DNA of 61,857 nucleotides from JBEVJC01 sp040510375. GTDB taxonomy: Bacteria > Bacteroidota > Bacteroidia > Chitinophagales > Chitinophagaceae. The stretch covers positions 1-61,857 of the forward strand of contig JBEVJC010000005.1 of NCBI GenBank assembly GCA_040510375.1, written 5' to 3'. Below the pieces are notes generated by a model that made no database searches, was not told where the DNA came from, and saw only the letters and a list, made by a program, of their open reading frames with translations. Both the position numbers and the translations under genes were made by a program. How positions within the stretch are numbered: position 1 is the first letter of the stretch; each line of letters starts with the position of its first letter. Below are positions 23,221-31,805 of the stretch, one piece after another.

Positions 23221-25764
23221 TTAATTAAATTGTTTATCAGCTGCTACTTTAATATCCGGCACCGACAGGGATGGTAAGGAAATATCGGTAAGATTGCCTA
23301 CTGTTAAATTACCCCGGATAGCATTGATAACCGATCGGATTGCTGACATGCCGGGAATCTTATACCAGGTTAATTTTACGGTAACCCCGTCCTGCGGTTG
23401 TGCCTGTGCATCCTTGAATTCAGCAGCTCTTGCCTTAAAGAAATTACTAATTGCTTCGTAAGCCTTTGCAGAAATATTTTCAGTCAGCTTTTCAACCAGT
23501 TTTGAAATGATTTCCTTACCGGCAACTTTACCCAATGCCTGTAGGGGTGCAAAATTTTCCTGCTGGTCAGGATAGTGTTCCAGGTATAGTTCAGGAATTG
23601 CTTCGTGCACTATTTTTACTTTTGTGGAAATGTTTTTAACAAGGATATCGTTCAAAACATTTTTTACCGATTGCCTGATACTGAGAGCAGCTCCCAGGAA
23701 GTCTTTTTTGTTTAGTTTTTCAACCACCTCCTTCGCATCTTCTTCACTGAAGTAGTAATTGATTTTAATTTCCGATTTGATAAAGTTTATAACTCCCTGG
23801 ATATCGGCCGACCTGCTTTCTGTTATTGTCGCAGGCTGCAGGTTGGTTCCACGTTTGTGTTTGAAACGGTTTACCGGCGGGATACGAAGCCTGACTCCTT
23901 CAATTTCCAGATAATAGAACCTTTGCCCAGCCTCTGCTTTAAAGCGGTTAGCTAAACCCTTCCGGGTAATATCTTTCCCGAGTGATGGTTCTTTCAGGAG
24001 GAGGGATGCTGCCTGTTTTGTTAATGGAAGTATCTGAACCCAGGCTTTTGGCTGTTTGGCGTTCAGGCCCGGAAGCTTTTCAAATTTGTTGATCTGGCTG
24101 AGGCGCCCACCCCTGGTAATTTCATACAGGTGGACTTTTGCTTTTACAGGTTTCGAAGTGTCCAGCCCATATTTATCCTTTAGAAAATTTGCAAGGGGAA
24201 GACTTCTGAATGTAGTTACTGCCAATGCTGTTTGCGGGTCAATACTGATGTCGTAAACGTGGGTGAATTTTTTATAAAATTTTACCGGCAGGTTCCTGGG
24301 CATGGCAACCCAAACTGCTTTTTGTTTTGTCTTTCTTAATTCCTCTTTGATATACTGTGGTGGAAAATTATTTGCGGCAGCCTGCTCAAAAGCCTGAAGA
24401 AGTTCCATTGTTAACTCCTCTGTATCATTAAGCGCATTTTCATTCAGGTTGGTCATACTCTGAATAGTTTCTTCTATTGTATTAGCGATTGCTTCGTAAG
24501 CCAGGTTTGTTTTACCAGTTTCGTGTACTTCAAAACCAATTGCACTCATCCCAATGTCTATTATACCAGCTGCTAATGGCTGGGCTACACTGGCATCTAC
24601 ATATTTGCCTACTAGTTTTGCGAGTAAACCAGCAAGAAAATTTATTACTTTTTGCCTTCCGATCAGAGAAATGGCAATTTTGATTACGGGCTGTAATGCC
24701 ATGATAGCCGCTGGTAAAAACCGCTCAATTGCGGGTGCAGGACTTTCACCCTGCTGCAGGTTATTTAGTTCATTAATAAATTGCTGACGGGCGGCAGCGA
24801 GTGATTGACCATTTGCCTGTCCGGTTTCATAGTTATTCAGGCGTTCAAGGGTTTCGTCAGATGACTCATAATTTATTATAGTATTTTCTGCCTCTTCATC
24901 GTCCCTTGAGAACATAAGCTGTGTTATATGATTATCAAATTCTGTTTGTATTACCTCAAGCAGGTCTTCGGATTGAACGGTATCATTTGTGTTTTCAAAT
25001 TCAGCTTCGAGTTTCAGGAACTTTTTTGCAAGGGTCCTCGCGTGTGGCTGGAGGTTGTTGGGAAGCTTCCCGATTGCAAATTTCAGCACCTTATCCAGTA
25101 AAGGTTTTATCAGGCCCTTTAATTTTTTGAGTACAATGTTTATCGGCATAAGTTTACCTACCGCCGCTACACCCTTTTTAGCCAGATCAACTCCTTTTTT
25201 GACAACCGATTGAACTTTCTTAAATATTTTTCCAAAAAATTGTTCCTGCGCCGGTGTGTATTGCCCGTGATTGAATTCAAGGGTTTCGAAAAACATTTCA
25301 ACAGATTCTCCTGATTGATCAGACAGATTATTTCCGGAAAAGTGCTCAGCAATCCGGTCAATCATACTTTCTGTTTCCCTGACAACCGGCGCAAAGTATT
25401 CCCTGGCCTGCTGTGTGGCAAAAGGCATAAAATTATGACCCATGGTGATTTCGTCCGATACTTTATTACGCCAGGTATCTTCCAACTCGTCTGCCATTTC
25501 ATACAAGGTTTCACGGAACTCCCCGTCCTGCAATTCAGCCAGCAGGTCTACATATTCTTCACTTGCAGGTGCCGTGGAATTTGATGTAACAGAAGACTCA
25601 TACGTCCTGGAAAATGGACTGTCCACGTCTTTAAAAAAATCAGAGAAGAACTCTTCTGCAGTTTTATCTGGATTAACAAATTCCCGTATTCCAGGTGAGT
25701 CTGCAAATGGAGTTTCGAATTGAGCAAGGTTCGGGCCATTACTCATAAAGCTGGTATTAGCCAT
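23221..25764 (-). CDS. 847-aa helical protein of unknown function, first structural gene of the cassette
   Basis: Not assignable to a named family. The N-terminal 60 residues are acidic and Ser/Phe-rich, with TPF (18-20) and SPF (49-51) motifs. A Lys-rich amphipathic segment follows (about 167-250, containing FGKIFKKVQSVVKKGVDLAK and LLDKVLKFAIGKLPNNLQP), then hydrophobic helices around 345-410 (IKIAISLIGRQKVINFLAGL) that could insert in or press on a membrane. The centre (about 470-620) seems to have beta structure with RFYYLEIEGVRLRIPPVNRF. There is no signal peptide and no catalytic motif. A pore-forming, scaffold or cargo role is speculation. It begins 90 bp after the luxR-type gene; a weak -7 box (TACATTTA on the minus strand, 25794-25801) lies in that gap. 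Confidence 0.72.
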   Translation of the reverse strand: MANTSFMSNGPNLAQFETPFADSPGIREFVNPDKTAEEFFSDFFKDVDSPFSRTYESSVTSNSTAPASEEYVDLLAELQDGEFRETLYEMADELEDTWRNKVSDEITMGHNFMPFATQQAREYFAPVVRETESMIDRIAEHFSGNNLSDQSGESVEMFFETLEFNHGQYTPAQEQFFGKIFKKVQSVVKKGVDLAKKGVAAVGKLMPINIVLKKLKGLIKPLLDKVLKFAIGKLPNNLQPHARTLAKKFLKLEAEFENTNDTVQSEDLLEVIQTEFDNHITQLMFSRDDEEAENTIINYESSDETLERLNNYETGQANGQSLAAARQQFINELNNLQQGESPAPAIERFLPAAIMALQPVIKIAISLIGRQKVINFLAGLLAKLVGKYVDASVAQPLAAGIIDIGMSAIGFEVHETGKTNLAYEAIANTIEETIQSMTNLNENALNDTEELTMELLQAFEQAAANNFPPQYIKEELRKTKQKAVWVAMPRNLPVKFYKKFTHVYDISIDPQTALAVTTFRSLPLANFLKDKYGLDTSKPVKAKVHLYEITRGGRLSQINKFEKLPGLNAKQPKAWVQILPLTKQAASLLLKEPSLGKDITRKGLANRFKAEAGQRFYYLEIEGVRLRIPPVNRFKHKRGTNLQPATITESRSADIQGVINFIKSEIKINYYFSEEDAKEVVEKLNKKDFLGAALSIRQSVKNVLNDILVKNISTKVKIVHEAIPELYLEHYPDQQENFAPLQALGKVAGKEIISKLVEKLTENISAKAYEAISNFFKARAAEFKDAQAQPQDGVTVKLTWYKIPGMSAIRSVINAIRGNLTVGNLTDISLPSLSVPDIKVAADKQFN

Positions 25765-25854
25765 AGAGAAAGCTTTTATAGTGAAGAAAAACGTAAATGT
25801 AGTAGTTCCCTTAAGACGTTCATATCCCCCTAAAGGGTGAATTTGGATGTGTTT

Positions 25855-26301
25855 CTATTTCTCGAAGAATGTCTGGTGGTAATAGTTAATCAGTGAAGCG
25901 GTATTGGAGGCACCGGTTTTTTCAAGAATATTTTTCCTGTGTGATCTGACTGTTTCAAAACTGATAAATAATTTATCTGCAATCTGGGTGTTGGTGAGGC
26001 CCTGCATAATTAAACCCAACACTTCCGTTTCACGAATACTTAATTTTCTATTATTTATCTCAACCAGGGAAGATGCTTTTTTATTGATAAGGAATAGCGC
26101 AGACTGCGTATTTTTAGCTGCTATACTGATTTTAATCTGGAATGATTCGCTAACACTTCTTATTGTAGATAACAAATCCTGCAACCTGTTTATCAATTCT
26201 TTCTCAGTGTCCATATTCCAGTCTCCTGCCTCAAAGAATTTAATTTCTTCGATCTCTTCTTTTTTATTATTAATAATCTCAATGCACAGACTGGCTGACA
26301 T
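25855..26301 (-). CDS. LuxR/NarL-type HTH regulator
   Basis: A 148-aa DNA-binding protein. The C-terminal 60 residues are a GerE/LuxR helix-turn-helix (LSIRETEVLGLIMQGLTNTQ, then FISFETVRSHRKNI). The N-terminal about 85 residues are too short for a receiver domain, have no phospho-Asp pocket and resemble no sensor I know, so the input is unknown. It lies directly upstream of, and in the same direction as, the five-gene cassette, and is the obvious candidate regulator. The perfect palindrome ATTACGTAAT (26310-26319), 9 bp before its start codon, could be an autoregulatory site. Confidence 0.85.
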   Translation of the reverse strand: MSASLCIEIINNKKEEIEEIKFFEAGDWNMDTEKELINRLQDLLSTIRSVSESFQIKISIAAKNTQSALFLINKKASSLVEINNRKLSIRETEVLGLIMQGLTNTQIADKLFISFETVRSHRKNILEKTGASNTASLINYYHQTFFEK

Positions 26302-26610
26302 CAGGAGTGATTACGTAATGATAATTGGTTTCGAAATCTTAGTGGAGAAAAATCAATAGGGGCTTTAAAGGTATATTTAAAAACTACAATTTTCAACAAA
26401 ATATTTATTCAGTATTGACATAGGTTCAGCCCTGGTGGCCTTCTTCCTTGATTAATCGGTGTATTCTACCGGAGGTGTTTTAAGCAGAAACCACTAAAAA
26501 TTTCAGGTTTATTAATGACTATTTAAACTGCCTAAATGTCTACCTGGGGGTTTTATTCCTTGACGTCAGCTGTTTTCAGGAATAAGTTTGTTACATAAAA
26601 AAGGTCGGTT
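26302..26610. other. Divergent intergenic region between the luxR-type and SDR genes
   Basis: AT-rich spacer of 309 bp. It contains the ATTACGTAAT palindrome at 26310-26319 on the luxR side and the SDR promoter at 26560-26590. I see no RNA gene and no reading frame worth calling. Confidence 0.6.
26560..26590 (+). promoter_or_regulatory. Promoter of the SDR gene at 26611
   Basis: TTG (26560-26562), 20 nt, then a perfect TAAGTTTG (26583-26590). The predicted leader is about 16 nt. Confidence 0.6.
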
Positions 26611-27375
26611 ATGGGGATACTTAATAACAAAATCGTACTGGTCACTGGTTCCGGAGGGGGACTGGGTCGTGCTGCAGCACTTACTTTTGCCCGGGAAGGA
26701 GCGAGGGTTGTTGGATGTGATATTAATGTGGAAGCCAACAATGAGGTAGTTAAACAGGTGATCCGCGACGGCGGTGCCATGACCGGCATCGCTCCATTCG
26801 ATCTTACTGATCCCGAACAGGCCCGGAGAATGGTTGATGATGCCGCAGTTATCTATGGAGGATTGGATGTAGTATACAACAATGCGGCCATTCAATATTT
26901 CGGGCCAATGCCTGAATTCTCCATCGATGACTGGCGGGCAACCATTGCGGGTGAGCTCAACATTCCTTTTTTTGTATCGAAGTTTGCATGGCCATACCTG
27001 GTGAGCGGTGGTGGTGGAGTAATTATTAACATTGCGTCGATGGCAGGTGTAATAGCAGGCGAGACTCCACCAATGATCGGGCATGTTGCAGCCAAAGCTG
27101 GCGTTATTGCTATGACGCGACAACTGGCTCTGGAAGGTGCACCTCATGGAATCCGCGCGGTTGCCATCAGCCCGGGGCCTTTTCTTACACCGGCCAGCGA
27201 TCGTGACCTTGGTAATAACCAGGCCGCCCGCGACGCGATTACGAAGAAGACATTATTGAAACGTTTCGGTCAACCGGAAGAACTGGTGGAGCTTGCAGCC
27301 TTTATCGCGTCGGACCGCGCTTCATACATCACTGGTGCCAACTACCTGGTAGATGGAGGCGCAACCGCCTGGTAA
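26611..27375 (+). CDS. SDR-family protein with His in place of the catalytic Tyr
   Basis: A 254-aa short-chain dehydrogenase/reductase fold. The cofactor motif is TGSGGGLGR (12-20), the structural motif is NNAA (90-93), Ser143 is in NIASMAG and Lys162 is in HVAAKAG. The position of the catalytic Tyr (YxxxK) is His158 (codon CAT), so normal SDR chemistry may be lost or changed. The C-terminus GANYLVDGGATAW is typical of FabG-like enzymes. An acidic residue after beta-2 (CDINV) suggests NAD(H) preference. It converges with an enoyl-CoA hydratase gene 14 bp downstream, and both fit an accessory catabolic cluster. Confidence 0.9.
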   Translation: MGILNNKIVLVTGSGGGLGRAAALTFAREGARVVGCDINVEANNEVVKQVIRDGGAMTGIAPFDLTDPEQARRMVDDAAVIYGGLDVVYNNAAIQYFGPMPEFSIDDWRATIAGELNIPFFVSKFAWPYLVSGGGGVIINIASMAGVIAGETPPMIGHVAAKAGVIAMTRQLALEGAPHGIRAVAISPGPFLTPASDRDLGNNQAARDAITKKTLLKRFGQPEELVELAAFIASDRASYITGANYLVDGGATAW

Positions 27376-27388
27376 TTTTAAGCAGGGC

Positions 27389-28249
27389 TTATAAATCGGC
27401 TAAGGTTCCCGGAGCAATATGATTCAGGTAGGCACCCAGGTTTTGTTCGAATTTTATATCCTGCTGTATACCCCAATCCTTAAGTTGCTGGGTAGTGCGT
27501 TTTCGTTCAGGACGGAGATTAGCAGCGATAAATGCGGCACGGGATGCGGTCATATGTTCCATTGATGGAGACGGGCACCGTTGGTTAATCATTGTTTTTG
27601 CCATTCCCGTAATCACCGGATCAAAATGACTTATGCGCATTGCCAGTTGATAAACAAATTTATCAAGCTGATCGTCGGGTACAAGCCGGTTTACCAGACC
27701 GTAACGTTCAGCAATGGCAGCATCTATATCTTCAGCTCCGATAATTATTTCGAGTGCCCTTGACCTTCCGATTAGTAAGGGAAGAAATTCCATACTTCCC
27801 CCTCCGGGAATTGTTCCGGCTCCCACTTCGAACTGGCCAAATATTGCTTTTTCACTTGCAAAGCGCATGTCGCACGCAGCAGCAAATTCGATACCCACGC
27901 CGCGGGCACGACCCCTGATAGCGGCGATGCTTACAACTGGTGATTCGTGCAGGGCATAAGCAACATCAAACCAGGGTAATAGCCCCGACTCCGTTTTCCT
28001 GCCCAATACTTCAGCTCCCCTTACCACATCGAAGTGCGCGATAAAAAAGTCGGGCACAACACTATCAAATACAATCACCCGTAATTCCGGTGCAGCTTTC
28101 ATCCGACGCACCACTTCTTCCAAGCCCGAAAGCAGTTCAGTTCCAAAAATATTAAAGGGTGGAGCATCAATACTAACCTGCCAAAAACCAGGATGGTGAT
28201 ATGTAAGCTGGATTGGTGTTCCTTTAAGAATTTCTGTTGATGTATTCAT
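27389..28249 (-). CDS. Enoyl-CoA hydratase/isomerase family protein
   Basis: A 286-aa crotonase-fold protein. I chose the ATG at 28249 (MNTSTEILKG); the longer frame to 28345 adds 32 residues without family character. The oxyanion-hole motif is IAAIRGRARGVGIEFAAACD, and its Glu corresponds to one catalytic Glu of hydratases. The second Glu is in QFEVGAGTIPGGGSMEFL. Both acids being present suggests hydratase rather than isomerase-only chemistry. The first oxyanion-hole segment (VPDFFIAHFDV) is less canonical than the usual ADI/KAGAD motif, so the substrate may be unusual. It is likely cytosolic and part of a CoA-ester degradation route. Confidence 0.87.
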   Translation of the reverse strand: MNTSTEILKGTPIQLTYHHPGFWQVSIDAPPFNIFGTELLSGLEEVVRRMKAAPELRVIVFDSVVPDFFIAHFDVVRGAEVLGRKTESGLLPWFDVAYALHESPVVSIAAIRGRARGVGIEFAAACDMRFASEKAIFGQFEVGAGTIPGGGSMEFLPLLIGRSRALEIIIGAEDIDAAIAERYGLVNRLVPDDQLDKFVYQLAMRISHFDPVITGMAKTMINQRCPSPSMEHMTASRAAFIAANLRPERKRTTQQLKDWGIQQDIKFEQNLGAYLNHIAPGTLADL

Positions 28250-28645
28250 GTGTTGGTCTTTTATCCGGTTCGCGAAACTTTTCCCTGGTGCGCTATTTCC
28301 GGAGGAAATCCAGCAAAAGTTAATTGGAAATAAAATGGGTAACAAACAGCAAACCTTTAAGAAGACAAAGTCTTCCGTAAGCCAGCCAATTTTGAACCCG
28401 AGGGCCTGGTTTATTTAAATTGTACAATGATATAGTTTGACATGTATCCTTAACTGCGCATTACGCTGAAGGCTAATCTTAGCGGCGACTAATGTCTGTT
28501 TCGCCGGAAACATAGTCCATTTCACCCTATTCTGCCTTGAACGGCACACTAAGTAAAATACATTTGTGATAAGGCCTCTTTGCGAATGAGTTGTATGAGG
28601 TACTTCATCCCCCTTCCTCAAAGTACTGCAGTATAAAAAATCAAT
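28250..28645. other. Divergent intergenic region, hydratase/thioredoxin-like genes
   Basis: A 396-bp spacer once the hydratase start is moved to 28249. Apart from the promoter at 28536-28566 I see no structure, repeat or small gene. Confidence 0.5.
28536..28566 (+). promoter_or_regulatory. Promoter of the thioredoxin-like gene
   Basis: CTTG (28536-28539), exactly 19 nt, then a perfect TACATTTG (28559-28566). The start is expected near 28571, which leaves a leader of about 75 nt. Confidence 0.65.
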
Positions 28646-29740
28646 ATGCCGGTGATATTCTACGATAGGTTCCGCTACTTTTTGAAAGTGATCACAACAG
28701 GTGTTGTTGTAATTGGATGCTGCTGGTGGGGCATAATAATCGCTCAAAATAATACAACACCAATGAAAAATATAGTAACGGTAAATGATGAGTTGTCTTC
28801 CATCGACGGTGCCAGTGAATGGATTAATTCACGACCTTTGAAGAGTAGTGGGTTAAAAGGAAAAGTAGTAATGGTTAACTTCTGGACCTATACCTGCATT
28901 AACTGGCTCCGCACCCTTCCTTACACACGCGTTTGGGCGGAAAAATATAAAAAACAGGGACTGGTAATGATTGGTGTACATACTCCTGAGTTCAGCTTCG
29001 AACATAATCCTGATAATGTCCGTAAACTCGCTGCAGAGTTAAAAGTGGACTATCCAATCGTTATCGATAACGACTATGTAATCTGGCAGGGGTTCAGCAA
29101 TAGTTACTGGCCGGCATTTTACTTAATTGACGCGAAGGGGACCATCCGGTATCATCAGTTTGGTGAAGGCGGATACGATGAATCGGAGAAAATGATTCAG
29201 AAATTATTGTCGGAGGCGGGTGCTGTTAACGTCAATTATAGGTTGGCAACGCCCGCAGGGGAGGGCCTTGAAGCCGCTGCTGATTGGGGCGACCTGCAGT
29301 CTCCCGAAAATTACCTGGGCATGGCGCGTACACAGAATTTTTCTTCGCCGGGTGGTATGTCTGACAAACGGAAAGTTTATACTTTCCCAGCTCAGTTAAG
29401 CCTTAACCAGTGGGCCCTTGAAGGTGACTGGACAGCAAAGCCCGAAAAAATTGTATTGGGAAAGGCGGGAGGTAAAATAAAATATCGTTTCCATTCCCGT
29501 GATCTTCACCTGGTCATGGGACCAATGGAAAAGGGCAAATCCATACGTTTTCGGATTCTCATTGACGGCGCGCCGCCAGGTGCAGCCCATGGAACCGATG
29601 TTGATGAAAAGGGTAATGGTGTGTTGACCGACCAAAAGTTATATCAGCTGGTACGCCAGCATTCATCCATTGTTGATCGCAATTTTGAAATTGAATTTTT
29701 AGACAACGGGGTAGAAGCTTTTTCATTTACATTTGGCTAG
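28646..29740 (+). CDS. Membrane-anchored thioredoxin-like protein with DipZ-type C-terminal domain
   Basis: A 364-aa protein. Residues about 13-34 form a signal anchor (VITTGVVVIGCCWWGIIIAQ), so the rest is periplasmic. A TlpA/DipZ-like thioredoxin fold spans about 50-205 with NFWTYTCINWLRTLPY. The redox motif is C84-I-N-W87: the resolving Cys of the usual CINC is Trp, confirmed by codon TGG. The conserved WPAFYLIDAKG contains the cis-Pro. Residues about 215-364 match the jelly-roll domain that follows the thioredoxin domain in DipZ (SPENYLGMART). It probably cannot act as a dithiol oxidoreductase; mono-thiol or peroxidatic chemistry is possible. It is transcribed with the following hydrolase gene. 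Confidence 0.83.
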   Translation: MPVIFYDRFRYFLKVITTGVVVIGCCWWGIIIAQNNTTPMKNIVTVNDELSSIDGASEWINSRPLKSSGLKGKVVMVNFWTYTCINWLRTLPYTRVWAEKYKKQGLVMIGVHTPEFSFEHNPDNVRKLAAELKVDYPIVIDNDYVIWQGFSNSYWPAFYLIDAKGTIRYHQFGEGGYDESEKMIQKLLSEAGAVNVNYRLATPAGEGLEAAADWGDLQSPENYLGMARTQNFSSPGGMSDKRKVYTFPAQLSLNQWALEGDWTAKPEKIVLGKAGGKIKYRFHSRDLHLVMGPMEKGKSIRFRILIDGAPPGAAHGTDVDEKGNGVLTDQKLYQLVRQHSSIVDRNFEIEFLDNGVEAFSFTFG

Positions 29741-29795
29741 AAAAAATATCCGTGCCCAGGTCCGTCTTTCCAGAAATCAATTAAATTAAACGTAT

Positions 29796-30476
29796 ATGAA
29801 ACTTACCTGCTACGGTCATTCCTGTTTCTCTGTGTTTGCCGGAGGGAAAACATTACTGTTCGATCCCTTTGTTACACCTAATCCATTGGCAAAGGCAATT
29901 AATATTGATAAAATTGAAGCAGATTATATTTTTGTTTCGCATGCGCATTATGACCATATGACCGATTTATTGAGTATTGCCAAACGGACCGGGGCAAAAG
30001 TCCTGGCGGGTTGGGAACTGTTTTTATGGTGTAATAATTCTGGCCTGACCAATACCCATCCAATTAATCCAGGTGGGGAATTCAGTTTTGACTTTGGCGA
30101 TGTAAAATCCGTTATTGCCCAACACTCCAGTAGTTTTTCCGATGGCAGTTACGGCGGTGTTGCTTCCGGATTTGTATTTCGTACAACCGATGGCAACTTT
30201 TATTATAGCGGCGATACCGGTCTTACGATTGATATGCAGTTGATTCCGGATTGGGCAACGCTTGATTTTGCAGTTTTACCCATTGGTGATGGATTAACAA
30301 TGGGTGTAACAGATGCAATTAAAGCTGCAGATTTCGTAAAGGTCAAAAATGTAGTAGGTGTTCACTATGATACATTTGATTATATCAAAATGGATCACCA
30401 GAACGCTATCAATACATTTAAAAACGCAGGTATGGAACTACATCTGCCGCCGATTGGCGGCAGCATAGAGCTATAG
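29796..30476 (+). CDS. UPF0173-type metal-dependent hydrolase
   Basis: A 226-aa metallo-beta-lactamase-fold protein of the UPF0173/YtkL type. It begins MKLTCYGHSCFSV, which is diagnostic of the group. The metal-binding motif SHAHYDH (H49, H51, D53, H54) is followed by the His in IAQHSSSF, the Asp in YYSGDTGLT and the final His in VVGVHYDTFD. There is no signal peptide, so it is cytosolic. Its biological substrate is not established. It follows the thioredoxin-like gene by 55 bp on the same strand and converges with the second SDR gene. Confidence 0.92.
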   Translation: MKLTCYGHSCFSVFAGGKTLLFDPFVTPNPLAKAINIDKIEADYIFVSHAHYDHMTDLLSIAKRTGAKVLAGWELFLWCNNSGLTNTHPINPGGEFSFDFGDVKSVIAQHSSSFSDGSYGGVASGFVFRTTDGNFYYSGDTGLTIDMQLIPDWATLDFAVLPIGDGLTMGVTDAIKAADFVKVKNVVGVHYDTFDYIKMDHQNAINTFKNAGMELHLPPIGGSIEL

Positions 30477-30587
30477 TCACTACAGTTAAATGGACTAAGT
30501 ACACCGTGAACCGGTCTGATTTTGATCCGAAATTTATTTATCAGGAAAATAAATCTGGTCCGATCGCGCAATAGGTGCGCAATTTCG

Positions 30588-31334
30588 TTAAGCAAATTGA
30601 TGCCCGGAGGTATGACCCCCATCCAGATTAATTATTTCACCAGTGACAAAGTTGCTTCCGGCCAGGTAGAGTGCCAGTTCTGCCACATCACTTGTTTCGC
30701 CCACACGGTTCAACAGGTGAAGTTTTGCCAGGCTGTCAACATTACTTACACCTGATTTTGCCTGGAGCGGACTGCGGATTATGCCCGGCGCAATACCGTT
30801 AACGCGAATATTGTTGAATCCAAACTCTGCAGCAAGCTGCCTGGTTAAGGCGTGGATGCCACCTTTACTTGAAACGGGCGCTGAAGCGGGAACGCCGCCA
30901 ATTGCGTGTTCAACCAATACTGTTCCGATGTTGATGATAGAACCTTCACCTTGTTTCAACATTTGTTTTATGGCAGCCTGGCTCGTAAAATATGTGCCTC
31001 TAAGGTTTATGTTTAAAAACCGGTCGAGATAGTCTTCGTCGACTTCTAAAAATGGTTTTGTGTCAAAGATGCCTGCATTATTCACCAGCACATCAACTGC
31101 GCCAAATCTTTCCACAGCCCTGTCAACCAGCAATTGACCAGTGGATGGTTTGCTGATATCTCCGGTAACCATCACCAGGCGGTCGTGATTTCCGAGTTCA
31201 TTAAAAGTCGCCTTCAGATTATTGTCATTGGCAGAATTAATAACAAGATTATACCCGTGTTGTAAGAACAGGCTTGCAATTGCCTTACCAATTCCGGTTG
31301 ATGCTCCGGTTATTATTGCAGTAATATTTTTCAT
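30588..31334 (-). CDS. SDR-family protein without catalytic Tyr
   Basis: A 248-aa SDR fold with cofactor motif TGASTGIGK (9-17), NNAG (85-88) and the C-terminal FVTGEIINLDGG. The active-site Ser position reads NIGTVL (Thr138), and the YxxxK position reads PVSSK (Pro153, Lys157), confirmed at codon level (CCC). It therefore lacks the proton-donating Tyr of active SDRs. It may bind NAD(P)(H) for a non-classical reaction or regulatory role. A perfect CRP-type dyad lies 112 bp upstream of its start. Together with 26611-27375 it is the second Tyr-less SDR within 5 kb. Confidence 0.88.
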   Translation of the reverse strand: MKNITAIITGASTGIGKAIASLFLQHGYNLVINSANDNNLKATFNELGNHDRLVMVTGDISKPSTGQLLVDRAVERFGAVDVLVNNAGIFDTKPFLEVDEDYLDRFLNINLRGTYFTSQAAIKQMLKQGEGSIINIGTVLVEHAIGGVPASAPVSSKGGIHALTRQLAAEFGFNNIRVNGIAPGIIRSPLQAKSGVSNVDSLAKLHLLNRVGETSDVAELALYLAGSNFVTGEIINLDGGHTSGHQFA

Positions 31335-31445
31335 GAATTAATTTTTTAATTTTATTTATTTTGAATTCGTCCGCTTTGTAAATATTTCGTTTATAATTAA
31401 AGTTGATTTGATAACACAAATCTCGTATAGAATTTATTCCCGGCT

Positions 31446-31463
31446 ATGTGACTTAAATCACAT
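31446..31463. promoter_or_regulatory. CRP/FNR-type operator
   Basis: ATGTGA-CTTAAA-TCACAT is a perfect 18-bp dyad identical in form to the E. coli CRP core consensus TGTGA-N6-TCACA. It lies between a divergent SDR gene and cupin gene. A Crp/Fnr-family gene is encoded 6 kb away (37613). Confidence 0.65.
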
Positions 31464-31619
31464 TTATATTAATCATGTGCAGGGATCATAGAACGGGTGG
31501 GGGTTGCCGGTAGCAACAGTTAGTGTAGGTAGGACTCATTGCCTTCTTCGTCATTGGGTTCACTCTGGCTGTAAGGATGGCCGGTTCGGATGTTACTTGG
31601 TCCACCCGACCTGTTTACC

Positions 31620-31651
31620 CTTGTGTAACCCTGTTTCCGGTAATATTTTTG
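31620..31651 (+). promoter_or_regulatory. Promoter of the cupin gene
   Basis: CTTG (31620-31623), 20 nt, then a perfect TATTTTTG (31644-31651). The ATG is about 150 nt downstream of the predicted start, an unusually long leader for this window. Confidence 0.5.
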
Positions 31652-31805
31652 TGATACCATTTATTTGTATAAGATGACCGGGATTATAAAGTGTAATCAA
31701 CATCAAAGTAACATGAATACAGGATGATCGGCCGAAGCGCTCAAGGGGGTATTCTTTAATGTTGTCCTGACCTCTGCATTAAAATAAAAAGCATAAAAAA
31801 TAAAA

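Larger units (their letters stand above)
31335..31805. other. Divergent regulatory region, SDR/cupin genes
   Basis: A 471-bp non-coding spacer. It holds a perfect CRP-like dyad (31446-31463) and a consensus cupin promoter (31620-31651). The remaining sequence shows no reading frame or terminator that I can support. Confidence 0.6.

Noticed and set aside
16618..26301. Cassette considered as an extracellular contractile injection or type VI system
   Set aside because: No sheath, tube, baseplate, spike or DUF4157-like core protein is present; only possible cargo proteins are seen.
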